Source: Streptomyces sp. ISL-1 (GTDB lineage Bacteria > Actinomycetota > Actinomycetes > Streptomycetales > Streptomycetaceae). Taken from it: a DNA stretch of 64,000 nt. How positions within the stretch are numbered: the stretch's first letter is position 1; each line of letters opens with the position of its first letter. The position numbers were made by a program, and so were the translations under genes. Shown here one piece after another: positions 16,670 to 25,033 of the stretch. The notes beneath the pieces were generated by a model that did not search any database, was not told the DNA's origin, and saw only the letters and a program-made list of their open reading frames with translations. The stretch covers positions 1-64,000 of the forward strand of contig NZ_JAGGOI010000029.1 of assembly GCF_018614585.1 (NCBI RefSeq), read 5' to 3'.

Positions 16670-18517
16670 TCAGCGTCGCTGGGCCCACGCCTTCCGCAGC
16701 TGGAGCGTGTAGAAGAGTGACGCCGCCGTGGGGACCACCGTGCGGTACCAGCCAACGTCCGGCGACCACCAGCCGTACACCGCCGTCGGGACCATGACCG
16801 TCAGGGCCGCGATGCGCAGCACCCACCAGCGCCTCGGGCGGGGGACCGGGATGGCGGGGGTGCCCAGGTCCGTCGACATGGTGTCGCGGATGCCCTTGAA
16901 CACCCCGCGCCGGGCGAGGAGTTGGGCTCCGGGAAAGTCGGCCAGGATCTCGTCCCGCTCGCCGAAGCCGGCCGGGACCAAGGGCAGCTTGAGCGCCGTG
17001 ACCAGCTCCGACTGGCGGCGGGCCGGGTCGTTCGTGCCGCGCAGCAGGGTGAGAAGCGGGCGTGGGTCGGGGACCGGGAAGACGGCCGCGAGGGCCTGCG
17101 CGGTGGCCGTGGCCTCGGTGTGGCCGGTGACCGGGGCGGACGGGTCCCACAGGTGGGAGGCGACCGGCTTGCCCTTGAGGAAGAGTGTGAAGCCGTAGCG
17201 GTCGTCGGTGCGGCGCAGCACCAGCGCGGGCCACTTCTCGCCGGTGGTGAAGTTGTCGGCGACGGCCGTCAGCAGCTCTTCCCCGGCCGCGAGGGTCGCC
17301 CGTCTGCCGGGGGAGGGGTCGGGGACCAGCTCGACGTAACTCATCCGGGACGGTGCCGGGGCGATCCGGAGCGAGACGCCGCACATCAATGCCGCCTCGG
17401 CGACCTCGTGCGGCGGGGCCGCGGCTATCGCGAGCGAGCGCGGCGCCGGGACGGAGGCGGCGGCCGTCGGGGTCGTGGGCTGCGGGCGGCCGAAGAACGG
17501 GGTCTGCGACGCGACCTGCATCCGTACGCCAAGGCGGAACTCGAGGAACTCCTTGCGGGCCTCGCCGACGTACCCCCACGGGAAGCTGCGCGCGTGCACG
17601 CCGATCGCCCGGAACACCTCCAGGGCCTCGGTCCAGCGCTCGGCGAAGATCAGCATCAGGGCCAGGTGATTACGGAAGCCCGCGGCGTCGGGGTCGCCCG
17701 GCTCGTACCAACTGGAGAGCTCCAGCGCGCGGGTGACCGCCGCCTCGACCCGGGCGCGGCCGATCGGGCCGTCTTCGGTGGAGTCGTCGGAGACGACCTC
17801 GTACTCCACGGCGGCCATCAGCGGCAGCGCGTGCAGCTTCGAGCCGGGCAGCGCCCCCTCGGCGGCCCGCTCGGCGAAGGCGAACATCTCCTCGTGCGAG
17901 CCGTACCACTTGTCGCACAGGTACTGCAGGGCGGTCGCGTGGCAGCCGTAGTGGTGCGGGGCCCTGGCCACGGCCTGTGCCCAGTACGTGTCGAAGACCT
18001 CCCGGGGGGCCTGGATGCCGCGGGCATGCGTGAGCGCGACCTCCCAGGGCACCGGATCGGTGGGATTCAGCTCGGCCGCGGCGGCGATCACCGGAACGGC
18101 ATCCTCGAGGAGCGTGAAGAAGGCGCGGAACTGATCCTCGGAGACATGGCTGGCGCGGTGGCCGGTACGTATCTCCCAGGCCTGCTGGATGCAGAGATCC
18201 GCCTTCACCAGCATCGCGTCGGGGTCCTCGGGCGAAGCGGCCAGCCAGCCCTCCAGCCAGCCCGGACTGTGCAGGGCGCATTCGGCCAGCTCGGAGACGC
18301 ACCCACTGCGGCGCTCCCACTGGGCGTCGAGCCGGGTCTGCGCGAGCAGTTCGCGGGCGGGGCCGGCATCGCCGCTCGCGGCGGCGGCCAGCGCGGCCCG
18401 CAGAGTGGGGTCGGCGACGGCATCGACGGTGACTGCCTCGTCGGGCGGCAGATCGGCGCCCACGGCCGAGCCGTGGCGGAGCATACGAGGCATGGTGATC
18501 AGGGAGCGCAGGGACAC
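16670..18517 (-). CDS. Unknown protein with helical repeat region and C-terminal membrane segments
   Basis: 615 aa if GTG 18517 is used; a second candidate is the in-frame ATG shortly downstream. I do not recognise a named family. Residues about 30-330 are Ala/Leu/Trp-rich helices resembling TPR-like repeats (for example VKADLCIQQAWEIRTG and FRNHLALMLIFAERWTEALEVF). A mixed alpha/beta middle follows, with two hydrophobic helices near the C-terminus (LRIAALTVMVPTAVYGW and TVVPTAASLFYTL). It is transcribed toward the acetyltransferase, 146 nt away. A link to polymer synthesis is only positional. Confidence 0.7.
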   Translation of the reverse strand: MSLRSLITMPRMLRHGSAVGADLPPDEAVTVDAVADPTLRAALAAAASGDAGPARELLAQTRLDAQWERRSGCVSELAECALHSPGWLEGWLAASPEDPDAMLVKADLCIQQAWEIRTGHRASHVSEDQFRAFFTLLEDAVPVIAAAAELNPTDPVPWEVALTHARGIQAPREVFDTYWAQAVARAPHHYGCHATALQYLCDKWYGSHEEMFAFAERAAEGALPGSKLHALPLMAAVEYEVVSDDSTEDGPIGRARVEAAVTRALELSSWYEPGDPDAAGFRNHLALMLIFAERWTEALEVFRAIGVHARSFPWGYVGEARKEFLEFRLGVRMQVASQTPFFGRPQPTTPTAAASVPAPRSLAIAAAPPHEVAEAALMCGVSLRIAPAPSRMSYVELVPDPSPGRRATLAAGEELLTAVADNFTTGEKWPALVLRRTDDRYGFTLFLKGKPVASHLWDPSAPVTGHTEATATAQALAAVFPVPDPRPLLTLLRGTNDPARRQSELVTALKLPLVPAGFGERDEILADFPGAQLLARRGVFKGIRDTMSTDLGTPAIPVPRPRRWWVLRIAALTVMVPTAVYGWWSPDVGWYRTVVPTAASLFYTLQLRKAWAQRR

Positions 18518-18701
18518 GACCGCCTATTCAACAGGCCACGTCCGGCATCCACCAGGGATTCACGGCGCGTAGCCGGTTTGACCCCTCAAGCCCGGCCCCG
18601 TAACCTTGACCCTCGGTGTGTTTCCATGCACGCCCACCCCTGAGCAACTCCCTCCCGATGGTTCCGCCGGTCGGGAGAGGCCGCTCATCCTTCCGGATCG
18701 T

Positions 18702-18719
18702 CACAGGCTTCGGCCTGTG
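18702..18719 (+). promoter_or_regulatory. Hairpin in the rplU 5' leader
   Basis: CACAGGC TTCG GCCTGTG is a perfect 7-bp stem closed by a TTCG tetraloop, 47 nt before the rplU start. It could be a ribosomal-protein leader element or a structured 5' UTR. No T-run follows, so it is not a simple terminator. The rest of 18518-18766 shows nothing I can assign. Confidence 0.5.
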
Positions 18720-18766
18720 CGAGCGGCTGGCATCAGGGGATCCGTTCCGAGCGAAAGAGAGTCCGC

Positions 18767-19087
18767 GTGTACGCCATCGTGCGCAGCGGTGGTCGCCAGC
18801 ACAAGGTTGCTGTCGACGACATCGTTGAGGTTGACAAGATTCCCACCGCCAAGGTTGGCGACACGGTCGAGCTCTCGACCCTGCTCGTTGTCGACGGCGA
18901 CACCGTGACCAGCGACCCGTGGGTGCTGGCCGGTATCAAGGTCACGGCCGAGATTGTGGACCACCACAAGGGCGCGAAGATCGACATCCTTCGCTACAAG
19001 AACAAGACCGGCTACCGCCGTCGCCAGGGTCACCGCCAGCAGTACACGGCGATCAAGGTCACCGGTATCCCCACGGCTGCGAAGTAA
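18767..19087 (+). CDS. rplU: 50S ribosomal protein L21
   Basis: 106 aa, the usual length. GTG start with GAAAGAGAG upstream. MYAIVRSGGRQHKV at the start and the basic YKNKTGYRRRQGHRQQYT region near the C-terminus are diagnostic of L21, which binds 23S rRNA near L20. It is followed at 14 nt by rpmA, the universal arrangement. Confidence 0.98.
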   Translation: MYAIVRSGGRQHKVAVDDIVEVDKIPTAKVGDTVELSTLLVVDGDTVTSDPWVLAGIKVTAEIVDHHKGAKIDILRYKNKTGYRRRQGHRQQYTAIKVTGIPTAAK

Positions 19088-19101
19088 GGGACTGAGGAGA
19101 G

Positions 19102-19356
19102 ATGGCACACAAGAAGGGCGCATCGTCCACTCGGAACGGTCGCGATTCCAATGCTCAGCGGCTCGGCGTGAAGCGCTTCGGCGGTCAGGTCGTCCTCGCC
19201 GGTGAGATCCTGGTCCGCCAGCGCGGCACCCACTTCCACCCGGGTACGGGCGTCGGTCGCGGTGGCGACGACACCCTGTTCGCCCTGCAGCCCGGTGCGG
19301 TGGAGTTCGGCACGCACCGTGGCCGCAAGGTCGTGAACATCGTCCCGGTCGCCTGA
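19102..19356 (+). CDS. rpmA: 50S ribosomal protein L27
   Basis: 84 aa; ATG with GAGGAGAG just upstream. AHKKGASSTRNGRDSN is the conserved L27 N-terminus, whose tail reaches the peptidyl-transferase centre. No N-terminal extension of the Firmicutes type needing proteolytic removal is present. Co-transcribed with rplU, and terminated at 19372-19408. Confidence 0.98.
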   Translation: MAHKKGASSTRNGRDSNAQRLGVKRFGGQVVLAGEILVRQRGTHFHPGTGVGRGGDDTLFALQPGAVEFGTHRGRKVVNIVPVA

Positions 19357-19371
19357 TCGGATCTTTGCGAG

Positions 19372-19408
19372 GGCGGACCTCACTTCCCGTTCGGGAAGTG
19401 GGTCCGCC
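19372..19408 (+). terminator. Terminator after rpmA
   Basis: GGCGGACC ... GGTCCGCC with inner CACTTCCCG/CGGGAAGTG, followed by TTTCG. It lies between rpmA and obgE and would leave obgE with its own promoter or on read-through. Confidence 0.85.
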
Positions 19409-19461
19409 TTTCGCGTGTTGTAGCTAAGACATTTCGTACGTACGTATCTGGAGGCACACCC

Positions 19462-20898
19462 ATGACCACCTTCGTGGACCGCGTCGAGCTGTATGCCGCC
19501 GCGGGTAGCGGAGGCCACGGCTGCGCCTCCGTTCACCGGGAGAAGTTCAAGCCGCTCGGCGGCCCCGACGGCGGCAACGGCGGCCGTGGCGGTGACGTCA
19601 TCCTGGTAGTCGACCAGTCGGTGACGACGCTGCTCGACTACCACCACAGCCCGCACCGCAAGGCCACCAACGGCCAGCCCGGTGCCGGCGACAACCGCTC
19701 CGGCAAGGACGGCCAGGACCTGGTCCTGCCGGTGCCCGACGGCACCGTCGTCTTCGACAAGCAGGGCAATGTGCTCGCCGACATGGTCGGCCAGGGCACC
19801 ACCTTCATCGCCGGCCAGGGCGGCCGCGGCGGCCTCGGCAACGCCGCGCTGGCCTCCGCCCGCCGCAAGGCCCCCGGCTTCGCGCTGCTCGGTGTGCCGG
19901 GCGAGTCGCGTGACGTCGTCATGGAGCTCAAGACCGTCGCCGACGTGGCGCTGGTCGGATACCCGAGCGCCGGCAAGTCCTCGCTGATCTCGGTGCTCAG
20001 CGCGGCCAAGCCGAAGATCGCGGACTACCCGTTCACCACGCTCGTGCCGAACCTGGGCGTGGTCACCGCCGGGTCGACCGTCTACACCATCGCCGATGTC
20101 CCCGGTCTGATCCCGGGCGCCAGCCAGGGCAAGGGTCTTGGCCTGGAGTTCCTGCGCCATGTCGAGCGCTGCTCGGTGCTCGTACACGTCCTGGACACCG
20201 CGACGCTGGAGTCGGACCGCGACCCGGTCTCCGACCTCGATGTGATCGAGGAGGAACTGCGGCAGTACGGCGGCCTGGACGACCGCCCGCGCATCGTCGT
20301 CCTCAACAAGATCGACATCCCGGACGGCCAGGACCTGGCCGACATGATCCGTCCCGAGCTCGAGGATCGCGGTTACCAGGTCTTCGAGGTCTCGGCGATC
20401 GCTCATACGGGCCTCAAGGAGCTGTCCTTCGCCCTCGCCGGCATCATCGCCGAGGCGCGCGCGGCCAAGCCGGTGGAGGAGGCGACCCGAATCGTCATCC
20501 GCCCCAAGGCCGTCGACGACGCGGGCTTCACGGTCGTGCAGGAGGAGGACGGGCTGTTCCGGGTGCGCGGCGAGAAGCCGGAGCGCTGGGTCCGCCAGAC
20601 CGACTTCAGCAACGACGAGGCCGTCGGCTACCTCGCCGACCGCCTCAACCGCCTCGGGGTCGAGGAGGCGCTGATGAAGGCCGGTGCCCGCGGGGGCAAC
20701 GGCGTGGCCATCGGCCCCGAGGACAACGCGGTCGTCTTCGACTGGGAGCCGACGATGATGGCCGGCGCCGAGATGCTCGGCCGCCGCGGCGAGGACCACC
20801 GCCTGGAGGCCCCGCGTCCGGCGGAGCAGCGGCGCAGGGACCGCGATGCCGAGCGGGACGAGTCGCAGCGGGAGTACGACGAGTTCGACCCGTTCTAG
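19462..20898 (+). CDS. obgE: Obg-family GTPase
   Basis: 478 aa, ATG with TGGAGG upstream. Domains in order: the Gly-rich OBG N-domain (GGPDGGNGGRGGDV), the G domain with P-loop GYPSAGKSS, switch motif DYPFTTL, DVPGLI and NKID, then the C-terminal OCT domain (about residues 340-425) typical of high-GC Gram-positives, and a charged tail. Obg acts in 50S assembly and GTP sensing; in Streptomyces it has been linked to the onset of differentiation. An uninformative GC-rich gap of about 230 nt separates it from the next gene. Confidence 0.97.
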   Translation: MTTFVDRVELYAAAGSGGHGCASVHREKFKPLGGPDGGNGGRGGDVILVVDQSVTTLLDYHHSPHRKATNGQPGAGDNRSGKDGQDLVLPVPDGTVVFDKQGNVLADMVGQGTTFIAGQGGRGGLGNAALASARRKAPGFALLGVPGESRDVVMELKTVADVALVGYPSAGKSSLISVLSAAKPKIADYPFTTLVPNLGVVTAGSTVYTIADVPGLIPGASQGKGLGLEFLRHVERCSVLVHVLDTATLESDRDPVSDLDVIEEELRQYGGLDDRPRIVVLNKIDIPDGQDLADMIRPELEDRGYQVFEVSAIAHTGLKELSFALAGIIAEARAAKPVEEATRIVIRPKAVDDAGFTVVQEEDGLFRVRGEKPERWVRQTDFSNDEAVGYLADRLNRLGVEEALMKAGARGGNGVAIGPEDNAVVFDWEPTMMAGAEMLGRRGEDHRLEAPRPAEQRRRDRDAERDESQREYDEFDPF

Positions 20899-21131
20899 GA
20901 CGGCCCCCGGCCGCGGGGTGGTGCCCGCGGCCGGCGGCGGTGTGCCGTGGGCCGCGGGGCGAGGCGCAGTGCGGGTACGACGAGTTTGTCCCGTTCTGTA
21001 TCCCCTGATCCGGCTAAATCCACGGATCGAGGGCAACCTCCGGGCTTCCAGACCCGTCTGACTGGCGTGTGGCGTTACGGGGACTACCCGTACGTCTCCC
21101 GAGTCTCAGTCGAACGGAGCACCAAGGGCCG

Positions 21132-23153
21132 ATGAAGATCTCCTTCCTCATCCATACCGTTTACGGTATTGGCGGGACGATCCGCACCACGCTCAACCTC
21201 GCCGAAGAGCTTGTGAACCGCCACGAGGTCGAGATCGTCTCGGTCTTCCGGCACCGGGACGACCCGCTCTTCTCCATCGACCCGCGCATCACCGTCGTGC
21301 CCCTCGTCGACACCCGGGTGAACTCGCCGACGAACGAGAAGGAACACCCCTTCCAGCTCCAGCCCGCGACGTTCTTGCCGCAGAACGAGGCGCGTTACAA
21401 GGAGTACAGCCGGCTCACCGACGACCGTGTCCGCGAGCACTACGCCGCATCCGACGCGGATGTCGTCGTCGGCACCCGGCCCGGACTCGTCGCGTACGTA
21501 GCGCAGTTCGCCCCGACCGGAGCGGTCCGCATCGGCCAGGAACACATGACGCACAACCACCACAAGGCGGCCCTGCGCGCCGAGATGTACGAGCATCTCG
21601 CCGCGATCGACGCCTTTGTGACGGTCTCCGAGGGCGACGCCAGGGTGTGGCGGGACAAGATGCCGTTGCCGAGCACCCGCGTGCTGGCCATCCCCAACAG
21701 CGTTCCCGAGCCGCAGGTCGCTCCCTCCGACGGGACGGGCAGCACCGTCGTCGCGGCCGGCCGGCTGGCGACGGAGAAGCAGTACAACGTCCTGATCGAC
21801 GCCTTCGCCAAGGTCACGGCCCTACGCCCGGATTGGGTGCTGCGCATCTACGGCGGCGGCGACCGCCGACCCGCGCTCCGGGACCAGATCCTGAGGATGG
21901 GCCTCTACAACAAGGTCCACCTCATGGGTCCGCACTCACCCATCGAACCGGAGTGGGCCAAGGGCGCCATCGCCGTCTCCACCTCGCGCCACGAGTCGTT
22001 CGGCATGACGCTGGTGGAGGCCATGCGTTGCGGCCTGCCGGTGATCTCCACCGACTGCGACTACGGGCCGCGCGAGATCATCAAGGACGGCGTGGACGGC
22101 GTCCTCGTCCCGGTCGGCGATGTGAAGGCGGTCGTCGACGCGCTGCTCAGGCTGATCGACGACCAGGCGCTGCGGCACCGACTGGGCGCCGCAGCGCAGG
22201 AGAGCGCTCGCCGCTTCGACCCCTCCCAGGTCGTCAAGGAGTACGAGAACCTCTTCGAGGAGCTGGCTGCCGGCGAGTCACCGCGCGGCTCCGCGCCTGA
22301 GTTCGCGCCGGTGGCCGACTGCGTGGTGGCCGCGGACGGCGCGCTGACCATCACCCTGGTCGGCCCGCGACCGACGGCCGACGAGGCCGGGCTGCGGCTG
22401 CTGTGCGCACGTACCGAAGGCAGTACGGAGGTCCGTACGTTCGCGTTCGGGCCGAACGGATCCGTCACGATCCCGGCCGGTGAGCAACTGGGCGAGGGTG
22501 TCTGGGAGCTCTTCGTCGAGATGGCGGCCACCGGTGCGCGCTCCCGGCTCGGGAGCCGCAATGTCGATCAGCGCGGCGCGATGCACGCCGCGGAGCGCCT
22601 GGCGCCGGGCGAGGCCGTCCGTAACCTCGTGCCGTACGCCGACAAGGCCAAGGGCACGCTCGTCCTTCGGTCCTGGGTCCGGCCGGTGCACGCGGAGGCC
22701 GCGGATGTGCGGCTCGCCGGCAAGAAGGTCACACTGTCGGGCCGCTTGATCGGCGCCACCCCGGTCGGCGACCCCGTGCTCGTGCTGCGCCGTCGCGGCG
22801 GGCCGGCGTGTGAACTGACCATTTCCGGGCGGTGGGACGGCGCGAGCACGTTCCGCTTCACCATTCCCTGCGCCGCTCCGGTCGCGCAGCAGAACACCGC
22901 ACACGATGTGTGGGACACCTTCTTGCGATATGTGCCGAATGTCCAACCGGTGAAGATCGGGCGGGTGCTGGACGATGTCGTAATGAAGAAGGATGTCTAC
23001 AACTACCCGTTGGCCATCCTGCCGAAGAAGAGGAGGGGGAGTCCTGTGCGTGCGCTCGCCAAGAAAGTGCTCCGAAGGCCGAAGCAGCGGGTCCGCGTGC
23101 GCCTCTTCTACACCGCCTCCAACGATCTCGCTCTCAACGTGGTCGATTTGTAG
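21132..23153 (+). CDS. Family 4 glycosyltransferase with long C-terminal domain (TagE-like)
   Basis: 673 aa from ATG 21132; upstream codons in the frame lack a ribosome site. The GT-B core covers about residues 1-370: MKISFLIHTVYGIGGTIRTT, VVAAGRLATEKQYNVLIDAF, IYGGGDRRPAL and HESFGMTLVEAMRCGLPVIS. The other 300 residues (about 375-673) look like beta-rich modules and end in a basic segment. This layout resembles glycosyltransferases that decorate or extend teichoic acids. It opens the second polysaccharide block, between obgE and proB, and probably acts with the TagF-like enzyme at 25034. Confidence 0.8.
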   Translation: MKISFLIHTVYGIGGTIRTTLNLAEELVNRHEVEIVSVFRHRDDPLFSIDPRITVVPLVDTRVNSPTNEKEHPFQLQPATFLPQNEARYKEYSRLTDDRVREHYAASDADVVVGTRPGLVAYVAQFAPTGAVRIGQEHMTHNHHKAALRAEMYEHLAAIDAFVTVSEGDARVWRDKMPLPSTRVLAIPNSVPEPQVAPSDGTGSTVVAAGRLATEKQYNVLIDAFAKVTALRPDWVLRIYGGGDRRPALRDQILRMGLYNKVHLMGPHSPIEPEWAKGAIAVSTSRHESFGMTLVEAMRCGLPVISTDCDYGPREIIKDGVDGVLVPVGDVKAVVDALLRLIDDQALRHRLGAAAQESARRFDPSQVVKEYENLFEELAAGESPRGSAPEFAPVADCVVAADGALTITLVGPRPTADEAGLRLLCARTEGSTEVRTFAFGPNGSVTIPAGEQLGEGVWELFVEMAATGARSRLGSRNVDQRGAMHAAERLAPGEAVRNLVPYADKAKGTLVLRSWVRPVHAEAADVRLAGKKVTLSGRLIGATPVGDPVLVLRRRGGPACELTISGRWDGASTFRFTIPCAAPVAQQNTAHDVWDTFLRYVPNVQPVKIGRVLDDVVMKKDVYNYPLAILPKKRRGSPVRALAKKVLRRPKQRVRVRLFYTASNDLALNVVDL

Positions 23154-23400
23154 AGATTTTCCGCACGTGGATTACGGAGGTCGGCTGCCGTAGTGCGGTT
23201 TTGGCCGCAAGAGTGATTCGAGCCTGGTCTCATGTGGTTTCGGTCACGCGCATAATTGGGGGGCGCGCCCGGATTGCCCTGATCACAAGGCAAACAGCAG
23301 GTTGCACCACGGTGAGGTGGGAAAGGCATCCGCCTTGCGGGACGGTAACGCAGAGTGCAACTATCGGAATGTTCCCCAGCCCCTGCAAGGTAGGTCGTCT

Positions 23401-24900
23401 GTGTCTGTGCAGCCCATAGCCAAGCCCCGCACCACAGCAGTCGTGCTCGCCGGTGGCACCGGCCAGCGCGTGGGTCTGTCGATCCCCAAACAGCTGCTGA
23501 AGATCGCCGGCAAGGCTGTCATCGAGCACACGCTGACGATCTTCGAGCAGGCCGAGTCCATCGATGACGTGATTGTGCTGATGGCGCCGGGTTTTGTACC
23601 CGACGTGGAGAAGATCATCGCAAAGGCCGGACTGACCAAGGTCACCCGGGTCATCGAAGGCGGCTCCACCCGCAACGAGACCACCGAGCGTGCAATCGCC
23701 GCACTGGGCGAGGGGCTTGCCGAGGGCGAGGACGCCAACGTCCTCTTCCATGACGCTGTCCGTCCGCTTTTGTCACAGCGTGTGATCCAGGGCTGTGTCG
23801 ACGCCCTCGACCGCTATCAGGCCGTAGATGTCGCAATCCCGTCGGCGGACACGATCATCGTGACCCGCACCCACGGCGAGGACGGCGAGTTCATCACCGA
23901 GGTGCCGGACCGCTCGCGGCTGCGCCGTGGCCAGACCCCGCAGGCCTTCAAGCTCTCCACGATCCGCAGGGCGTACGAGATCGCGGCCGGCGACCCCAAC
24001 TTCCAGGCCACCGACGACTGTTCGGTGGTGCTGAGGTATCTGCCGGATGTGCCGATCTACGTCGTCGCGGGCGACGAGTACAACATGAAGGTGACTCAGC
24101 CGGTCGATGTCTTCATCGCCGACAAGCTGTTCCAGCTGGCCACCACCGCCTCGCCGCGGCAGGCCGACGAGGCCGCGTACCGCGAGCTGTTGGCCGGCCG
24201 GACGCTGGTCGTCTTCGGCGGCTCGTACGGCATCGGCGCGGACATCGCCGAACTGGCCAAGCAGTACGGCGCCCAGGTGTACGCGCTGGGTCGTTCCACC
24301 ACGGGCACGCACGTGGAGAACCCGGAACACGTCGACGACGCGCTCTCCAAGGCGTACTCCGAGACGGGCCGGATCGACTACGTCATCAACACCGCGGGTG
24401 TGCTGCGCATCGGCAAGCTCGCGGAGACGGACAACACGACCATTCAGGAGGCGTTGAACGTCAATTACCTGGCGCCGGTCCAGATCGCTCGTGCTTCGTA
24501 CAAGTACCTGGCGGAGACCAAGGGGCAACTGCTGCTCTATACCTCCTCCAGCTACACCCGCGGGCGTGCCGAGTACAGCCTCTATTCGTCGACCAAGGCG
24601 GCCATGGTGAACCTCACGCAGGCGCTCTCCGACGAATGGGCGCCCGATGGAATTCGCGTCAACTGCGTGAATCCCGAGCGCACCGCGACCCCGATGCGCA
24701 CCAAGGCCTTCGGTCAGGAGCCGAGCGGCTCGCTGCTCTCCTCCGAGGCCGTGGCCCGGACCTCCCTGGACGTGCTGCTCTCCGAGCTGACCGGCCATGT
24801 CATCGATGTACGGCAGCAGGATCCGACCCGCGAGGCGACTGAGTCGTCCGGGTTCGAGCAGGCGCTGGCTTCTGTCCTGGATCGTCAGGAAGATGTGTAA
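23401..24900 (+). CDS. Fused IspD/TarI-type cytidylyltransferase and short-chain dehydrogenase (CDP-ribitol synthase type)
   Basis: 499 aa from GTG 23401, with AAGG-TAGG 6 nt before it. The N-terminal half (about 1-235) is an IspD-fold cytidylyltransferase: VVLAGGTGQRVGLSIPKQLL, EGGSTRNETTERAI, FHDAVRPL and QTPQAF. The C-terminal half (about 260-485) is an SDR with GGSYGIGADIAEL, the Ser/Tyr/Lys catalytic set in YTSSSYTRGRAEYSLYSSTKAA (shown as landmarks), and NCVNPERT. The fusion matches Acs1/Bcs1 of Haemophilus, which reduces ribulose-5-P and makes CDP-ribitol. It should supply an activated polyol for the TagF-like polymerase. A plain MEP-pathway IspD role is unlikely because of the fusion and neighbours. 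Confidence 0.85.
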   Translation: MSVQPIAKPRTTAVVLAGGTGQRVGLSIPKQLLKIAGKAVIEHTLTIFEQAESIDDVIVLMAPGFVPDVEKIIAKAGLTKVTRVIEGGSTRNETTERAIAALGEGLAEGEDANVLFHDAVRPLLSQRVIQGCVDALDRYQAVDVAIPSADTIIVTRTHGEDGEFITEVPDRSRLRRGQTPQAFKLSTIRRAYEIAAGDPNFQATDDCSVVLRYLPDVPIYVVAGDEYNMKVTQPVDVFIADKLFQLATTASPRQADEAAYRELLAGRTLVVFGGSYGIGADIAELAKQYGAQVYALGRSTTGTHVENPEHVDDALSKAYSETGRIDYVINTAGVLRIGKLAETDNTTIQEALNVNYLAPVQIARASYKYLAETKGQLLLYTSSSYTRGRAEYSLYSSTKAAMVNLTQALSDEWAPDGIRVNCVNPERTATPMRTKAFGQEPSGSLLSSEAVARTSLDVLLSELTGHVIDVRQQDPTREATESSGFEQALASVLDRQEDV

Positions 24901-24922
24901 TAATCCCGATAATTGAATTTAT

Positions 24923-24960
24923 GGGCCTCTGCGGTTGCGGTGATGCGACCGCAGAGGCCC
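24923..24960 (+). terminator. Terminator hairpin after the CDP-ribitol gene
   Basis: Perfect 13-nt arms GGGCCTCTGCGGT and ACCGCAGAGGCCC with a 12-nt loop, 22 nt after the stop. An AT-richer stretch follows (24961-25015), unusual for this genome, and probably contains the promoter of the next gene. Confidence 0.8.
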
Positions 24961-25033
24961 GAATTCATAAAGTTTATCCCTCGCTTTTGCATCTTAATGT
25001 GGTAAAACCGGCACCCCTTGGAGCAGGTTCTTC

